DNA from: Maribellus sediminis
Lineage (GTDB): Bacteria; Bacteroidota; Bacteroidia; Bacteroidales; Prolixibacteraceae
DNA: 64,000 nucleotides
NCBI RefSeq assembly: GCF_011799805.1
Contig: NZ_WXUB01000002.1
Location: forward strand, 682,001-746,000
Direction: 5' to 3'
Position numbers and translations under genes: made by a program. Positions 28,763-36,814 of the stretch are shown here, one piece after another. Each line of letters begins with the position of its first letter. Within the stretch, counting starts at the first letter, position 1. The notes under the pieces were generated by a model. The model saw only the letters and a program-made list of their open reading frames with translations. It was not told the DNA's origin and did not search any database.

Positions 28763-29275
28763 TTAATAAGCTTGCTTAATTTCCACCATTTCTATGGCAA
28801 AAATCAACGTTTCATATGGTCCGATTGCCGGATATGCGCCATAAGCGCCATATGCAAACTCCGAAGGAATGATTAAATAAACAATTGAACCTTCGTTTAT
28901 TTTTTTCATTCCATTGTCCCAACCGGTTATCATTGGTGGATTTTCGAGAACAAATTCATACTTTCCGTCTTCGCTGTGTAACGAAGAGGCATCGAATAAA
29001 TAGCCGCCAAGCGTATATCCTTCGTAGTTTACAACGCAAGTGTCGCCGGTGTGCGGGAAAGGCCCCGTTCCCAACGAATCAACCACATAATACACACCAA
29101 TGTCAGTAGTATCTACATCAACCCCTCTATTCTCCAATGTATCGAGGTAAGTACTCAGCTCAGCGAGCTCCATTGCTTCGGTCCTCTCTACAACATCTCC
29201 TGTACCGCTTTCCAAACACGACACCGCGAACAAACCGGCAAATGCCAGCGTTAAAATTTTTGTAACTAGTTTCAT
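28763..29275 (-). CDS. FKBP-type peptidyl-prolyl isomerase lipoprotein (second copy)
   Basis: Envelope folding catalyst. Lipobox LFAVSC puts the lipidated Cys at residue 20. The FKBP core is more classical than in its neighbour: VNYEGYTLGGYLFDAS, ENPPMITGWDNGMKKINEG with the conserved Trp, and PSEFAYGAYGAYPAIGPYETLIFAIEMVEI. First gene of a probable three-gene operon, 56 bp before the next FKBP gene. The two proteins share layout but diverge strongly in sequence, so this is an old duplication or independent recruitment. Confidence 0.93.
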   Translation of the reverse strand: MKLVTKILTLAFAGLFAVSCLESGTGDVVERTEAMELAELSTYLDTLENRGVDVDTTDIGVYYVVDSLGTGPFPHTGDTCVVNYEGYTLGGYLFDASSLHSEDGKYEFVLENPPMITGWDNGMKKINEGSIVYLIIPSEFAYGAYGAYPAIGPYETLIFAIEMVEIKQAY

Positions 29276-29408
29276 TTTCTTAAATACATTTGTTTAACGA
29301 ACACGAATTTTGCATTTCCTAATAAATGAGTGAGCGAAATTTTCGCAAAATTCATGTTCAATCAGTCTATAATTAACATTCGGAATATTGTAGTTAAACT
29401 ACCCCATT

Positions 29409-30437
29409 CTAAATTATCGTATCCAATAACTGATGTTTATACTGTGGTAAAAGTTGCGTGAACTTTTTAATTGTTTCTTCAAAATTTAAAAATGATTCTC
29501 CTCCGGCAGCATTCAAATGCCCGCCACCATTAAAGTTATCGCGCGAAAATGCATTAGCCGGAAAATTTCCCTTCGAGCGGAATGAGGCTTTTACATATTC
29601 GTCTTTTTCGATAAACAGCGCGCTAAAAACAATATTGTTGATCGAAAGCGGGTAATTTACAAATCCTTCGGTATCGCCCGGTTTGAAATTGAATTGTTTA
29701 AGCTCATCTTTCGTAAGACTGATGTAAGCAGCCCTGTATTCGGGAAATACTACCATTTTATCATTCAAACTATAACCCAGCAGTTTCATCCGGTCGGGTG
29801 AGAAATTGTGAAATACCGACGATTGTATTTTGTCTGTCTCAATGTCGTATTCCAGTAATTCGGAAACTACCCTGAACGTATTTTTGGAAGTATTGTGGCT
29901 AAAACCGCCAGTATCGGTCAGTATTCCTGTGTACAAAGCTTCAGCTGCCCTTTTGTCGATAAATGATGTCATCTCAACTTCTGCCAGAACATCAAACACC
30001 AGCTCTGCAGTTGAACTGTACTGTGTTTCGGAAACTGTGTGATGACAGAAATCAGTTGGGTACGGATGATGGTCGATCAGAATTTTTGTTTTACCAAAAC
30101 TGTGAATCATTTTTTCGAGATGCCCGGCACGTTTCTCTTCGTTAAAATCAACACAAATCAAAACATCAGATTCGAACAGTGCTGATTTTGCTGCTTTTTT
30201 GTCCCTTTCGTATACCAACACCGGAACATCAGCCGAAAACCATTTTAAAAAATCGGGGTAATCGTTTACCGGGATTACTGCCACTTCTTTACCCATGTTT
30301 TTCAGGGCCTGCCCCAATCCCAATGCCGACCCAATTGCATCTCCGTCAGGATTTTCATGCGGTACGATACTGATCTTCGAAGCCGCTTTCAGAATATTTT
30401 TTATTGAACTAAAAGTCTGTATTTCAGTATTTTTCAA
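29409..30437 (-). CDS. nrnA: DHH-family oligoribonuclease/pAp phosphatase (NrnA-like)
   Basis: Cytoplasmic phosphoesterase degrading very short RNAs and 3'-phosphoadenosine 5'-phosphate. Motifs: PHENPDGDAIGSALGLG (motif I), LICVDFNEEKRAGHL (II), LIDHHPYP (III, the DHH), GILTDTGGFSHNTS (IV), and the DHHA1 glycine motif NGGGHLNAAGG. No ATG exists upstream of motif I in frame. The TTG at 30461 lies inside a TATATTTGT promoter box, so the TTG at 30437 (LKNTEIQTF) is chosen; either start gives a full catalytic domain. The start is uncertain, the family is not. Confidence 0.93.
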   Translation of the reverse strand: MKNTEIQTFSSIKNILKAASKISIVPHENPDGDAIGSALGLGQALKNMGKEVAVIPVNDYPDFLKWFSADVPVLVYERDKKAAKSALFESDVLICVDFNEEKRAGHLEKMIHSFGKTKILIDHHPYPTDFCHHTVSETQYSSTAELVFDVLAEVEMTSFIDKRAAEALYTGILTDTGGFSHNTSKNTFRVVSELLEYDIETDKIQSSVFHNFSPDRMKLLGYSLNDKMVVFPEYRAAYISLTKDELKQFNFKPGDTEGFVNYPLSINNIVFSALFIEKDEYVKASFRSKGNFPANAFSRDNFNGGGHLNAAGGESFLNFEETIKKFTQLLPQYKHQLLDTII

Positions 30438-30457
30438 AGCTTTGTTTTTTTGAAGGG

Positions 30458-30466
30458 ACAAATATA
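30458..30466 (-). promoter_or_regulatory. nrnA -7 promoter box
   Basis: Minus strand TATATTTGT fits TAnnTTTG. It covers the upstream TTG of the nrnA frame and so argues for a downstream start. It is divergent from the ndk box at 30502-30510. Confidence 0.45.
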
Positions 30467-30501
30467 CAAATTCTTCACCGTGAGGGCGGTTTTAATAAAC
30501 C

Positions 30502-30510
30502 TATTTTTGT
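30502..30510 (+). promoter_or_regulatory. ndk -7 promoter box
   Basis: TATTTTTGT fits TAnnTTTG and lies about 35 bp before the ndk ATG, with a TATTATTGC sequence just downstream. Confidence 0.45.
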
Positions 30511-30544
30511 TATTATTGCATTTTAACTAACTAAAATATGAAAT

Positions 30545-30964
30545 ATGGCAGGTAACATAACCTTCACGATGATTAAACCGACAGCGGTAAAAGCAAATCA
30601 CACCGGCTCAATTCTACATATGATAAACGAAGCAGGTTTTGAGATCAGGGGGATGAAACTGATCAAACTTTGCAAAGAACAAGCCGAAGAATTTTATGCT
30701 GTACACAAAGGAAAACCGTTTTTCGAAAAACTGGTTAACTTTATGTGTTCGGGCCCGATTGTAGCGGCCATTCTTGAAAAAGAAAATGCAGTGGAAGATT
30801 ACCGTACGCTGATTGGGAGCACCAATCCGGAAACCGCAGCCGAAGGAACTATTCGGAAGCTTTATGCTACGAACATGACCGAAAATGCAGTGCATGGCTC
30901 CGACAGCGACGAAAATGCCAACATTGAGGCCGACTTCTTTTTCTCGAAGACAGAGCGGTTTTAA
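30545..30964 (+). CDS. ndk: Nucleoside-diphosphate kinase
   Basis: Transfers the terminal phosphate of ATP to other nucleoside diphosphates through a phospho-histidine. The active-site His is in [12 protein letters not shown] near residue 116. Other conserved parts are [54 protein letters not shown] and [19 protein letters not shown]. At 139 residues it is the normal length. Monocistronic by position, convergent with the DUF721 gene, whose stop is only 7 bp beyond. Confidence 0.98.
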   Translation: MAGNITFTMIKPTAVKANHTGSILHMINEAGFEIRGMKLIKLCKEQAEEFYAVHKGKPFFEKLVNFMCSGPIVAAILEKENAVEDYRTLIGSTNPETAAEGTIRKLYATNMTENAVHGSDSDENANIEADFFFSKTERF

Positions 30965-30971
30965 AAATAAA

Positions 30972-31262
30972 TTATTTGAAAACTATGCGATGGATAATTT
31001 CGCCGCCGGCGTTCTCATTTATCCGGCGGCAAATTTCCTCCCGCATCAGAAAAAGCTCGTTTTTTACTACGGCTGAACTGATTTCAACATAAAGGATTTT
31101 ATTGCGGATATAAATGTTCCGGGTATAATGCGCAATGGTTTTACCCAATAAGTTTTCCCAGCCTTCAACCACATCCACTTCTTTCAGTTTACTTTCAATG
31201 CGGTTTTGCTCGATGTATTCTTTAAGCACATCGCTTAACGATTGTGTATTGCTTCTTCTCAT
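30972..31262 (-). CDS. DUF721 (DciA-like) protein
   Basis: Small protein of the DUF721 family, whose better known member DciA loads the replicative helicase. Seen here: RRSNTQSLSDVLKEYIEQN, VEGWENLLGKTIAHYTRN and LYVEISSAVVKNELFLMREEI, which form the conserved KH-like core. At 96 residues it is the short form common in Bacteroidota. Its ATG overlaps the recF stop by four bases (ATGA), so the two are translationally coupled, and linkage to recF supports a role in DNA replication or repair. Confidence 0.92.
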   Translation of the reverse strand: MRRSNTQSLSDVLKEYIEQNRIESKLKEVDVVEGWENLLGKTIAHYTRNIYIRNKILYVEISSAVVKNELFLMREEICRRINENAGGEIIHRIVFK

Positions 31263-32365
31263 TGGGCAAGTTTTACCAGTCCGTTTTCAACATTAAAAAT
31301 ACGAAAATCTGAGTGCAATTTTTTGATAATCGAGTCGAGATGTTCGCGATTGGTATCGGTAATAAAAATCTGACCAAACTGTTCGCCCGCCACCGTGCTG
31401 ATAATTTGCTCAACCCGATGCTGATCGAGCTTGTCAAAAATATCATCGAGTAAAAGAATGGGTTTTTGTCCCGAAATCTCTTTTATAAACTCGAATTGCG
31501 CCATTTTAAGCGCTACCAGGTAAGTTTTTTTCTGCCCCTGAGATCCCAGTTTCTTTATGGGGTACTCGCCCAAATTCAATAGCAGATCATCTTTGTGAAT
31601 ACCAACAGTGGTATACTGCGCCACCCTGTCTTTTTGCAAAGCTTCGCGCAATAAGTTTTGCAGATCGTTTTTGTACAAGTCGGAATAATGCACGAGACCG
31701 ACTTGTTCATTCCCCTGCGAAATAAATGTGTAGTAACGCTGAAAAACGGGAATCAGCTTTTCAACAAAAAGTGCTCGTTGCTCATGAATCCGTGAACCGT
31801 ACTCAATCAGCTGCTCGTCCCAGATTGACAGTAACTCCTGATCGAAATAACGATCGGCAGCAAATTGCTTCAACAAATTGTTTCGTTGCAACAGCGCCCG
31901 GTTGTACTTCAGCAAATCGTCGAGGTAATTTTGGTTATACTGCGAAATTACACCGTCCATAAACTTACGACGTTCGTCGCTGCCGCCCAGTATCAGTTCA
32001 CTGTCGGAAGGCGAGATCATCACTAGCGGCAACAAACCAATATGCTCTTGTAATTTTTTGTACGGTTTGGTGTTTCGTTTAAACTGTTTTTTTTGCCCCT
32101 GCTGAATCCCGCACGAAATATTTTCGCTCGAATCCATCCGGTGATACAATCCGTTCAGCATAAAAAAACTTTCGTTGTGGTTGATGTTCAGCTGATCGCT
32201 GGCGTTAAAAAAGCTTTTACAAAACGAAAGGTAATAAATGGCATCGAGCATGTTGGTTTTACCTGCCCCATTTTTCCCGATAAAGCAATTCAGCCTTGGC
32301 GAAAAATCGACCTTTACTTCGTTCAAATTTTTAAAATTTACTATTGAAATTTCTTCAATATGCAT
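31259..32365 (-). CDS. recF: DNA replication and repair protein RecF
   Basis: SMC-like ATPase that helps load RecA at gaps. Walker A is FIGKNGAGKTNMLDAIY near residues 28-44; FKNLNEVKVDFSPRLNCF is the family opening. The signature motif region is KKLGSQGQKKTYLVALKMAQ and Walker B is KPILLLDDIFDKLD. D-loop and His follow in QIFITDTNREHLD. Full length at 368 aa. First gene of a two-gene operon with the DUF721 gene; a TAGTTTTGT promoter box lies about 30 bp upstream of the ATG. Confidence 0.97.
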   Translation of the reverse strand: MHIEEISIVNFKNLNEVKVDFSPRLNCFIGKNGAGKTNMLDAIYYLSFCKSFFNASDQLNINHNESFFMLNGLYHRMDSSENISCGIQQGQKKQFKRNTKPYKKLQEHIGLLPLVMISPSDSELILGGSDERRKFMDGVISQYNQNYLDDLLKYNRALLQRNNLLKQFAADRYFDQELLSIWDEQLIEYGSRIHEQRALFVEKLIPVFQRYYTFISQGNEQVGLVHYSDLYKNDLQNLLREALQKDRVAQYTTVGIHKDDLLLNLGEYPIKKLGSQGQKKTYLVALKMAQFEFIKEISGQKPILLLDDIFDKLDQHRVEQIISTVAGEQFGQIFITDTNREHLDSIIKKLHSDFRIFNVENGLVKLAQ

Positions 32366-32390
32366 GCTTCACGGTGTTGTTTAAACAGCT

Positions 32391-32399
32391 ACAAAACTA
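32391..32399 (-). promoter_or_regulatory. recF -7 promoter box
   Basis: Minus strand TAGTTTTGT fits TAnnTTTG and lies 26 bp upstream of the recF ATG. Confidence 0.5.
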
Positions 32400-32513
32400 T
32401 TAAAAATGGCTGCATTTTTCAGAAATGTTGGTAAAAAGCAGCGATTAACAAGTTAATGTTGATTATTCCTCAAAATAAAAGGAAGTTCGCTTAAGCAGTT
32501 TTGAAAAAAAAAC

Positions 32514-32522
32514 TATTTTTGC
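32514..32522 (+). promoter_or_regulatory. -7 promoter box of the TPR gene
   Basis: TATTTTTGC, a perfect TAnnTTTGC, lies 24 bp before the ATG at 32547. It is divergent from the recF box, so about 150 bp carry both promoters. Confidence 0.55.
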
Positions 32523-32546
32523 GGCACAATTTCGAAAAAGAATAAG

Positions 32547-33233
32547 ATGGCTAAGAAAAAATCTGAACAAGTTGATAATTTACAGGAACTTGAAAGTGCG
32601 TTGACCAAAACCGAACAGTTTATTGAAGATAACCAGAAAATAATCAGTTATGTTGTTGGTGCCTTAGTTTTGGTTGTTGCCGGATACCTTGGATTTAACA
32701 AGTTTTACCTGCAACCAAAACAGGAAGAAGCCAGCTCGCAAATGTTTATGGCAATTGATTATTTCGAAAAAGACTCTTTCAACCTGGCTATCAACGGCGA
32801 TGGTAACTATTTGGGATTTTTAGATATCGTTGACGACTATGGAATTACCAAAGCAGCCAATCTGGCTGACTATTATTTAGGTATTTCTTACCTGCATTTA
32901 GGTCAGTACGAAGAAGCGTTGGATTATCTGAATAGTTTTAAAACCGATGATTTATTGTTGGCTCCGGTTGCAGAAGGTGCAAAAGGCGATGCTTACCTTG
33001 AATTAGGCGAAAGCGAAACTGCCTTAAAACACTACAAGAAAGCGTTCGCCATGTCGGACAACCAACTTACTGCACCGGTTTACATGATGAAAGCAGCAAA
33101 ACTGCTCGAAACCATGGACGAACTGGAAAGTGCGATTAAAATTTACCAGGATATTAAAACCAAGTATCCTGAGTCGGCTGAAGCAACAAATGTTGACCGC
33201 TACATTGCACGCGCAAAAATTAAACTTGGATAA
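32547..33233 (+). CDS. Membrane-anchored tetratricopeptide-repeat protein
   Basis: Single-span inner-membrane protein with TPR repeats facing the periplasm, similar in layout to YfgM-type proteins. Residues 1-33 are charged and cytoplasmic, ~34-55 are the span (IISYVVGALVLVVAGYLGF), and TPR helices follow (AANLADYYLGISYLHLGQYEEALDYLNSF, GDAYLELGESETALKHYKKAF, LESAIKIYQDIKTKYPESAEA). At 228 aa it matches its Bacteroidota homologues, which commonly sit next to ribH. A strong terminator follows, so ribH is transcribed separately or by read-through. Partner unknown. Confidence 0.92.
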   Translation: MAKKKSEQVDNLQELESALTKTEQFIEDNQKIISYVVGALVLVVAGYLGFNKFYLQPKQEEASSQMFMAIDYFEKDSFNLAINGDGNYLGFLDIVDDYGITKAANLADYYLGISYLHLGQYEEALDYLNSFKTDDLLLAPVAEGAKGDAYLELGESETALKHYKKAFAMSDNQLTAPVYMMKAAKLLETMDELESAIKIYQDIKTKYPESAEATNVDRYIARAKIKLG

Positions 33234-33256
33234 GTTGAATAAAATTCAATAAATTA

Positions 33257-33281
33257 ACCCCTCTTTACGAGGGGTTTTTTA
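33257..33281 (+). terminator. Intrinsic terminator after the TPR gene
   Basis: CCCCTC (33258-33263) pairs with GAGGGG (33269-33274) around TTTAC and is followed directly by six T. Strong rho-independent terminator on the plus strand, 25 bp after the stop codon. Confidence 0.9.
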
Positions 33282-33363
33282 TTGGTATAAACCGGCCCCT
33301 TAATGAACACGATTGAAATTAAGTTTTCCGTGTTAACGGATTAACCTCAAAAAATAGAACAAA

Positions 33364-33852
33364 ATGGCAACAAAAGATTTATCGGCATACGATTACAACT
33401 CGGTACCATCGGCGGCAAATATGCGCTTTGGAATTGTAGTGGCTGAGTGGAATTGGGAGATCACTTCGGCATTGGCACAAGGTGCAGTTGACACACTAAT
33501 AAAACACGATGCAAGCGAGGAAAACATTACAGTGAAATATGTTCCCGGGACTTTTGAGTTACCATTGGGTGGCCAGTATTTTGCCGAAATGGATAATGTA
33601 GATGCAGTAATTTTACTGGGTTGTGTTATCCAGGGCGAAACACGGCATTTCGATTACATTTGCGAAGGCGTTACACAGGGAACCAAAGACCTAAACCTGA
33701 AATACAACAAGCCTTTTATTTTTGGGGTACTTACCACCAATAATGAACAACAGGCACTCGATCGTGCCGGAGGTAAACTGGGCAATAAAGGCGACGAAGC
33801 TGCAATTACCGCTATTAAAATGGTTGATCTTAAAAACTCGTTTACAAAATAG
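33364..33852 (+). CDS. ribH: 6,7-dimethyl-8-ribityllumazine synthase
   Basis: Penultimate step of riboflavin synthesis: condenses 5-amino-6-ribitylaminouracil with dihydroxybutanone phosphate, working as an icosahedral or pentameric shell. Conserved parts: FGIVVAEWNWEITSALAQGA, VPGTFELPLGGQYFAE, VILLGCVIQGETRHFDYICEGVTQG and FGVLTTNNEQQALDRAGGK followed by NKGDEAA. The active-site His is in ETRHFDY. At 162 aa it is full length. The other rib genes are not in the window and no FMN riboswitch is visible upstream. Confidence 0.98.
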   Translation: MATKDLSAYDYNSVPSAANMRFGIVVAEWNWEITSALAQGAVDTLIKHDASEENITVKYVPGTFELPLGGQYFAEMDNVDAVILLGCVIQGETRHFDYICEGVTQGTKDLNLKYNKPFIFGVLTTNNEQQALDRAGGKLGNKGDEAAITAIKMVDLKNSFTK

Positions 33853-33858
33853 GCTACA

Positions 33859-33888
33859 ATAAAAAAAGGGCTGCACAACTGCAGCCCT
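33859..33888 (-). terminator. Intrinsic terminator for the Spy-like gene
   Basis: AGGGCTGCA (33867-33875) pairs with TGCAGCCCT (33880-33888) around CAAC. On the minus strand the stem runs into TTTTTTT (33866-33860), placing it right after the Spy-like gene stop. On the plus strand it may also cap ribH transcripts. Confidence 0.88.
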
Positions 33889-33928
33889 CTCATACACTAA
33901 CTAAACTAAACCATACTACTGTATGATT

Positions 33929-34327
33929 TTATCTTTGACCGGAACCACCAGGTCCACCCTGTCCCCTTCGTGAACGTCTTTCTTCCAGGTATTTTTCGTA
34001 TTTCTTGTATTGATCTTCAGTGAGGATCTTCTTCATTTCTTTATTCTGCTCCTCGCGCATTTTAGTCATCTTTTCGCGCATTGCTTCACGATCTCCTCCT
34101 CCGTTTCTCATATCGTCACGCATTTCGGACATTTTATTGCCGTACTTCTCGTTCAATTCGAGAACCTTTTTTTGCTGGTCTTTATTCAGATCAAGTTGCT
34201 CGGTTAACTCTTCAGTCTGACGTTTGGCCATTTCTTTCGGATCGAAATTTCTGGGCCCCTGGTTTTGAGCCATTGTTGCAAATGATAGTGCAAAAACTGC
34301 AATTAACATTAAGGCTGCTTTCTTCAT
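33929..34327 (-). CDS. Spy/CpxP-like periplasmic protein
   Basis: Small exported helical protein. Signal peptide MKKAALMLIA...ATMAQ from the ATG at 34327; the frame extends to 34348 but the extra residues do not fit a signal. The mature part is a charged helix pair with LTxxQ-like motifs (LDLNKDQQKKVLEL and LTEDQYKKYEKYL), as in Spy, a chaperone-like protein of envelope stress. The C-terminus is basic and glycine-rich (RSRRGQGGPGGSGQR). At 132 aa it is typical. Function as a chaperone or metal-stress protein is inferred from the family. Confidence 0.85.
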   Translation of the reverse strand: MKKAALMLIAVFALSFATMAQNQGPRNFDPKEMAKRQTEELTEQLDLNKDQQKKVLELNEKYGNKMSEMRDDMRNGGGDREAMREKMTKMREEQNKEMKKILTEDQYKKYEKYLEERRSRRGQGGPGGSGQR

Positions 34328-34411
34328 CTTATTAAAATTATGTATCATTAATCAATACTATCGATGCTTTGACACAGACGATAAAAAAAGGTTTAATAAC
34401 GGTATGAAAAA

Positions 34412-35050
34412 TTAAATGGAAAATGACAGGTTAATACCCATAATGTCAGAATCGATCCAGTGTCCAATAAGTTTCGACTTCTGTAAGCCGTAATAAGCCG
34501 ATAGCTTAAAGTTTTTGCGACTGTAAGCATCAAGGCCACCATATAAACGCCAGAGGTGTGTACCGGCTCCGTTGAGCTTTATATACGATTCTTCGGAAGT
34601 ATAAAATTGCAGTCCCCACGAAACCAGCTTCGGACATTGCAATTTTAACGACTGTCGGTAACGAAAATGATCCTCGAGTTGCTCAAAAGCACGGTATTCA
34701 ATCCGGTTACTAAGCGTGAATTTGAAATCCTTAACCGGTTGCGATAAATTGGCGTAAAACATAGTCCGGTTCTCGGTTATCCAAACATTGTTTACCGGTT
34801 GTATTTTGGCCAGCCGAAATCCGATCCCGTATTCCAGCCAGTTTCTGGGTCGGTCGCCAACATAAGCCTCTCCGTAGGCCACATCCAGGTTCGAACTTTT
34901 TGTGGCATATTGCACTTTCTGAGCCACCTTAACCAAAATCCTTTCATTGATTTTGTTTGTTAGCTGATTCTTGTTCCAAATTTCAAACTTACGCTGAGCC
35001 GAAACTTGGAAACAGACAAATAGCAATATGAAGAGTACCAACCTTGACAT
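34412..35050 (-). CDS. DUF2490 outer-membrane beta-barrel-like protein
   Basis: Exported protein of unknown function in the DUF2490 family. The ATG at 35050 gives MSRLVLFILLFVCFQVSAQ, a clean signal peptide; a TTG at 35059 lies inside a promoter box and is rejected. The mature part is made of amphipathic beta-strands (ILVKVAQKVQYATKS, WLEYGIGFRLAKIQP, FKFTLSNRIEYRAFEQLEDHFRYRQSLKL) ending LSFSI, as expected for a small outer-membrane barrel. 212 aa. It is divergent from the TetR gene. Confidence 0.87.
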   Translation of the reverse strand: MSRLVLFILLFVCFQVSAQRKFEIWNKNQLTNKINERILVKVAQKVQYATKSSNLDVAYGEAYVGDRPRNWLEYGIGFRLAKIQPVNNVWITENRTMFYANLSQPVKDFKFTLSNRIEYRAFEQLEDHFRYRQSLKLQCPKLVSWGLQFYTSEESYIKLNGAGTHLWRLYGGLDAYSRKNFKLSAYYGLQKSKLIGHWIDSDIMGINLSFSI

Positions 35051-35055
35051 ATTCT

Positions 35056-35223
35056 GCAAAAGTAAAAATTGTTGCTTATGTTAACGTAACGATGATGTTA
35101 ACATGCTTAACTTTAATTGAATATTTACTTTATGCCATCTTTGTTAAATAATTACCGAAGCTTGCAATGTATTCGTACTGGTAATTCAGAAAAATACATA
35201 AATTTGTACGTTTAGAACAAATT
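35056..35223. promoter_or_regulatory. Divergent promoters and candidate operators between DUF2490 and tetR
   Basis: Minus strand TACTTTTGC (35064-35056) is the -7 box of the DUF2490 gene and ends six bases from its ATG. Plus strand TAAATTTGT (35199-35207) is the -7 box of tetR. Two GTTAAC palindromes lie 17 bp apart (35080-35085, 35097-35102) upstream of the DUF2490 box. AATTTG (35201-35206) and CAAATT (35218-35223) form an inverted repeat over the tetR start site, a plausible autoregulation site. Confidence 0.5.
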
Positions 35224-35231
35224 CGTCGAAA

Positions 35232-35810
35232 ATGGCAAATAATAAAACACGAATAAATTTTATCAAGGCTGCAAACGAAACTTTTGATCGTTACGGTTTT
35301 AAGAAAACTACGATGGATGACATTGCATTTGCCGCAGGAAAAGGAAAAAGTTCGCTGTACTACTATTTCAAAAACAAAGAAGAGGTTTTTGAAGCCGTAG
35401 TAGAGCATGAAGCTTCGCTCTTAAAAGAAGAAATTTACCAGGTGATAGCGCAGTACGAAAGTGCCCGGGATAAACTTCGCCAGTACATTCTACATCGTAT
35501 GAAACGTTTTGCAGCCAAAGGCAACCTTTATCAGGCGCTTAACGACGATCTGTTACTTACCTTTTCCTTTATTGAAAAAATCAGAAATAAGTACCGTTAC
35601 TGGGAGCTCAATGAAATTGGGCAAATACTGCAAACCGGAATTGAAAAAAAGGAATTTAAGGTAGTAAACATTGAGTTTTTAAGTAATGCATTGCTAACTG
35701 CGATGATCGGTTTTGAAATGCCTTTGCTTCAAACTCCGGAAACTGATATCGAATTCGAAAAAAAAATAAACGATGTTATTAATATGATCTTTTTTGGAAT
35801 ATGTACGTAA
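35232..35810 (+). CDS. TetR/AcrR-family transcriptional regulator
   Basis: DNA-binding repressor type. The N-terminal helix-turn-helix is INFIKAANETFDRYGFKKTTMDDIAFAAGKGKSSLYYYFKNKEEVF, about residues 10-55. The remainder is a helical ligand or dimer domain (ILHRMKRFAAKGNLYQAL, FSFIEKIRNKYRYWELNEIG). At 192 aa it is standard. The downstream outer-membrane protein gene starts 69 bp later, so the two may be co-transcribed. Ligand unknown. Confidence 0.94.
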   Translation: MANNKTRINFIKAANETFDRYGFKKTTMDDIAFAAGKGKSSLYYYFKNKEEVFEAVVEHEASLLKEEIYQVIAQYESARDKLRQYILHRMKRFAAKGNLYQALNDDLLLTFSFIEKIRNKYRYWELNEIGQILQTGIEKKEFKVVNIEFLSNALLTAMIGFEMPLLQTPETDIEFEKKINDVINMIFFGICT

Positions 35811-35879
35811 AAAATTTTGCACAATTATTCGAACATTTTAGATATTTATTCAATTTATACAATTATTAAAAATGATACC

Positions 35880-36545
35880 ATGAAACAGAAAACAGAACAA
35901 AATCAGGTTAATCCAATCAAACTCTCCAGGCAAAAGGTAGTGCTCACCTTTGCATTATTAAGCCTGTTCGGTTTGGGAACAAGCCAGCTCGCACAGGCTC
36001 AAACCGAATTTGGCGTCCGGATTTTTGGCGGTGCGTCTACTCAATCACAATTATTCAACCTGTTTGACAATAACGATTTAAAACCAAGTTACGGAGTTGG
36101 TGTTAGCGGGAAGTATATTTTTAGCGAAGGACTAGCACTTCAAAGCGGTCTCGATTATTTTATGAAGCGGGGTAAGCCAACTTTCAATGAAAGTCAGTTA
36201 AATACATCCTCTCAGTACTTGGAAATACCGCTTCAGCTCGAATTCTCGGCCGGAGAAAAAGTCGGATTTAAAAAGGGACAAAAAGTGTTTTTTGCAGCCG
36301 GCCCCTATTTGGCTTACCTGCTCGATGCGGAAAGCAAAAGCAGTAATCTCACCAGCGACATTATCTATAATGCCAACAAGGTTGATTTTGGCTTACGTTT
36401 TACATCTGGCGTGTCGTTTCCGGTATTTAAAGGAAACACTATTCAGGTCTCGATGAATTACGACATGGGATTAAGCGAAGTTTACAAAAACACTAACGAT
36501 GTTCAGAATAAGGCAGGTTTTATAAGTGTGGGCTATGTATTTTAA
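35880..36545 (+). CDS. Outer-membrane beta-barrel protein (porin-family, PorT-like type)
   Basis: Exported barrel of about eight strands. The ATG at 35880 gives a charged start then a hydrophobic core and cleavage near LAQAQT (VVLTFALLSLFGLG); a TTG extension to 35817 is discarded. The barrel begins EFGVRIFGGAST and includes YGVGVSGKYIFSEGLALQSGLDYFMKRG, YLEIPLQLEFSAGEK and the final INVGYVF-like ISVGYVF with terminal Phe. 221 aa. General outer_membrane_beta-barrel family; specific function unknown. Follows tetR. Confidence 0.87.
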   Translation: MKQKTEQNQVNPIKLSRQKVVLTFALLSLFGLGTSQLAQAQTEFGVRIFGGASTQSQLFNLFDNNDLKPSYGVGVSGKYIFSEGLALQSGLDYFMKRGKPTFNESQLNTSSQYLEIPLQLEFSAGEKVGFKKGQKVFFAAGPYLAYLLDAESKSSNLTSDIIYNANKVDFGLRFTSGVSFPVFKGNTIQVSMNYDMGLSEVYKNTNDVQNKAGFISVGYVF

Positions 36546-36639
36546 TTTGCTATTAATAGGACTGATTGGAATTGACCAAAAGACAATCATGATTCCAGAG
36601 AATCACCAACAGGAATGAAAGCCTTACAATTTTATGCAG

Positions 36640-36706
36640 ACTCTCCCTCATTCCCTCTCTGCGAGCAGAGAGGGACGATTGTGTCGTAGGCACAATCAGG
36701 GTGAGT
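36640..36706. repeat. Three-way-junction palindromic element
   Basis: Outer inverted repeat ACTCTCCCT (36640-36648) / AGGGTGAGT (36698-36706, one mismatch) encloses two perfect hairpins. The first is an 11-bp stem TCCCTCTCTGC (36652-36662) / GCAGAGAGGGA (36665-36675). The second is a 7-bp stem GATTGTG (36677-36683) / CACAATC (36691-36697) with loop TCGTAGG. It lies in a gene-free stretch between convergent genes and has the look of a small non-autonomous mobile palindrome (REP/MITE-like). Confidence 0.8.
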
Positions 36707-36761
36707 TAATAATAATTGATTCTACCCCTGATAACCAATTATTGCACTACGAGACTTTGCG

Positions 36762-36793
36762 AAAAAAAAAGGGTTGCATTCATGCAACCCTTT
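36762..36793 (-). terminator. Intrinsic terminator of the second susCD operon
   Basis: GGGTTGCA (36771-36778) pairs with TGCAACCC (36783-36790) around TTCA, extended by AAA/TTT pairs. On the minus strand it runs into nine T. It lies 22 bp after the stop of the last gene of the susCD2 operon. Confidence 0.9.
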
Positions 36794-36814
36794 CTTGTAT
36801 TTTACAATCAGTAT

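Noticed and set aside
33353-33363. Possible FMN riboswitch upstream of ribH
   Set aside because: The gap between terminator and ATG is about 80 bp and contains none of the conserved RFN helices.
35817-35879. Longer start for the outer-membrane barrel gene
   Set aside because: The extension begins with TTG, lacks a signal-peptide pattern and is followed by a better ATG with a clear signal.
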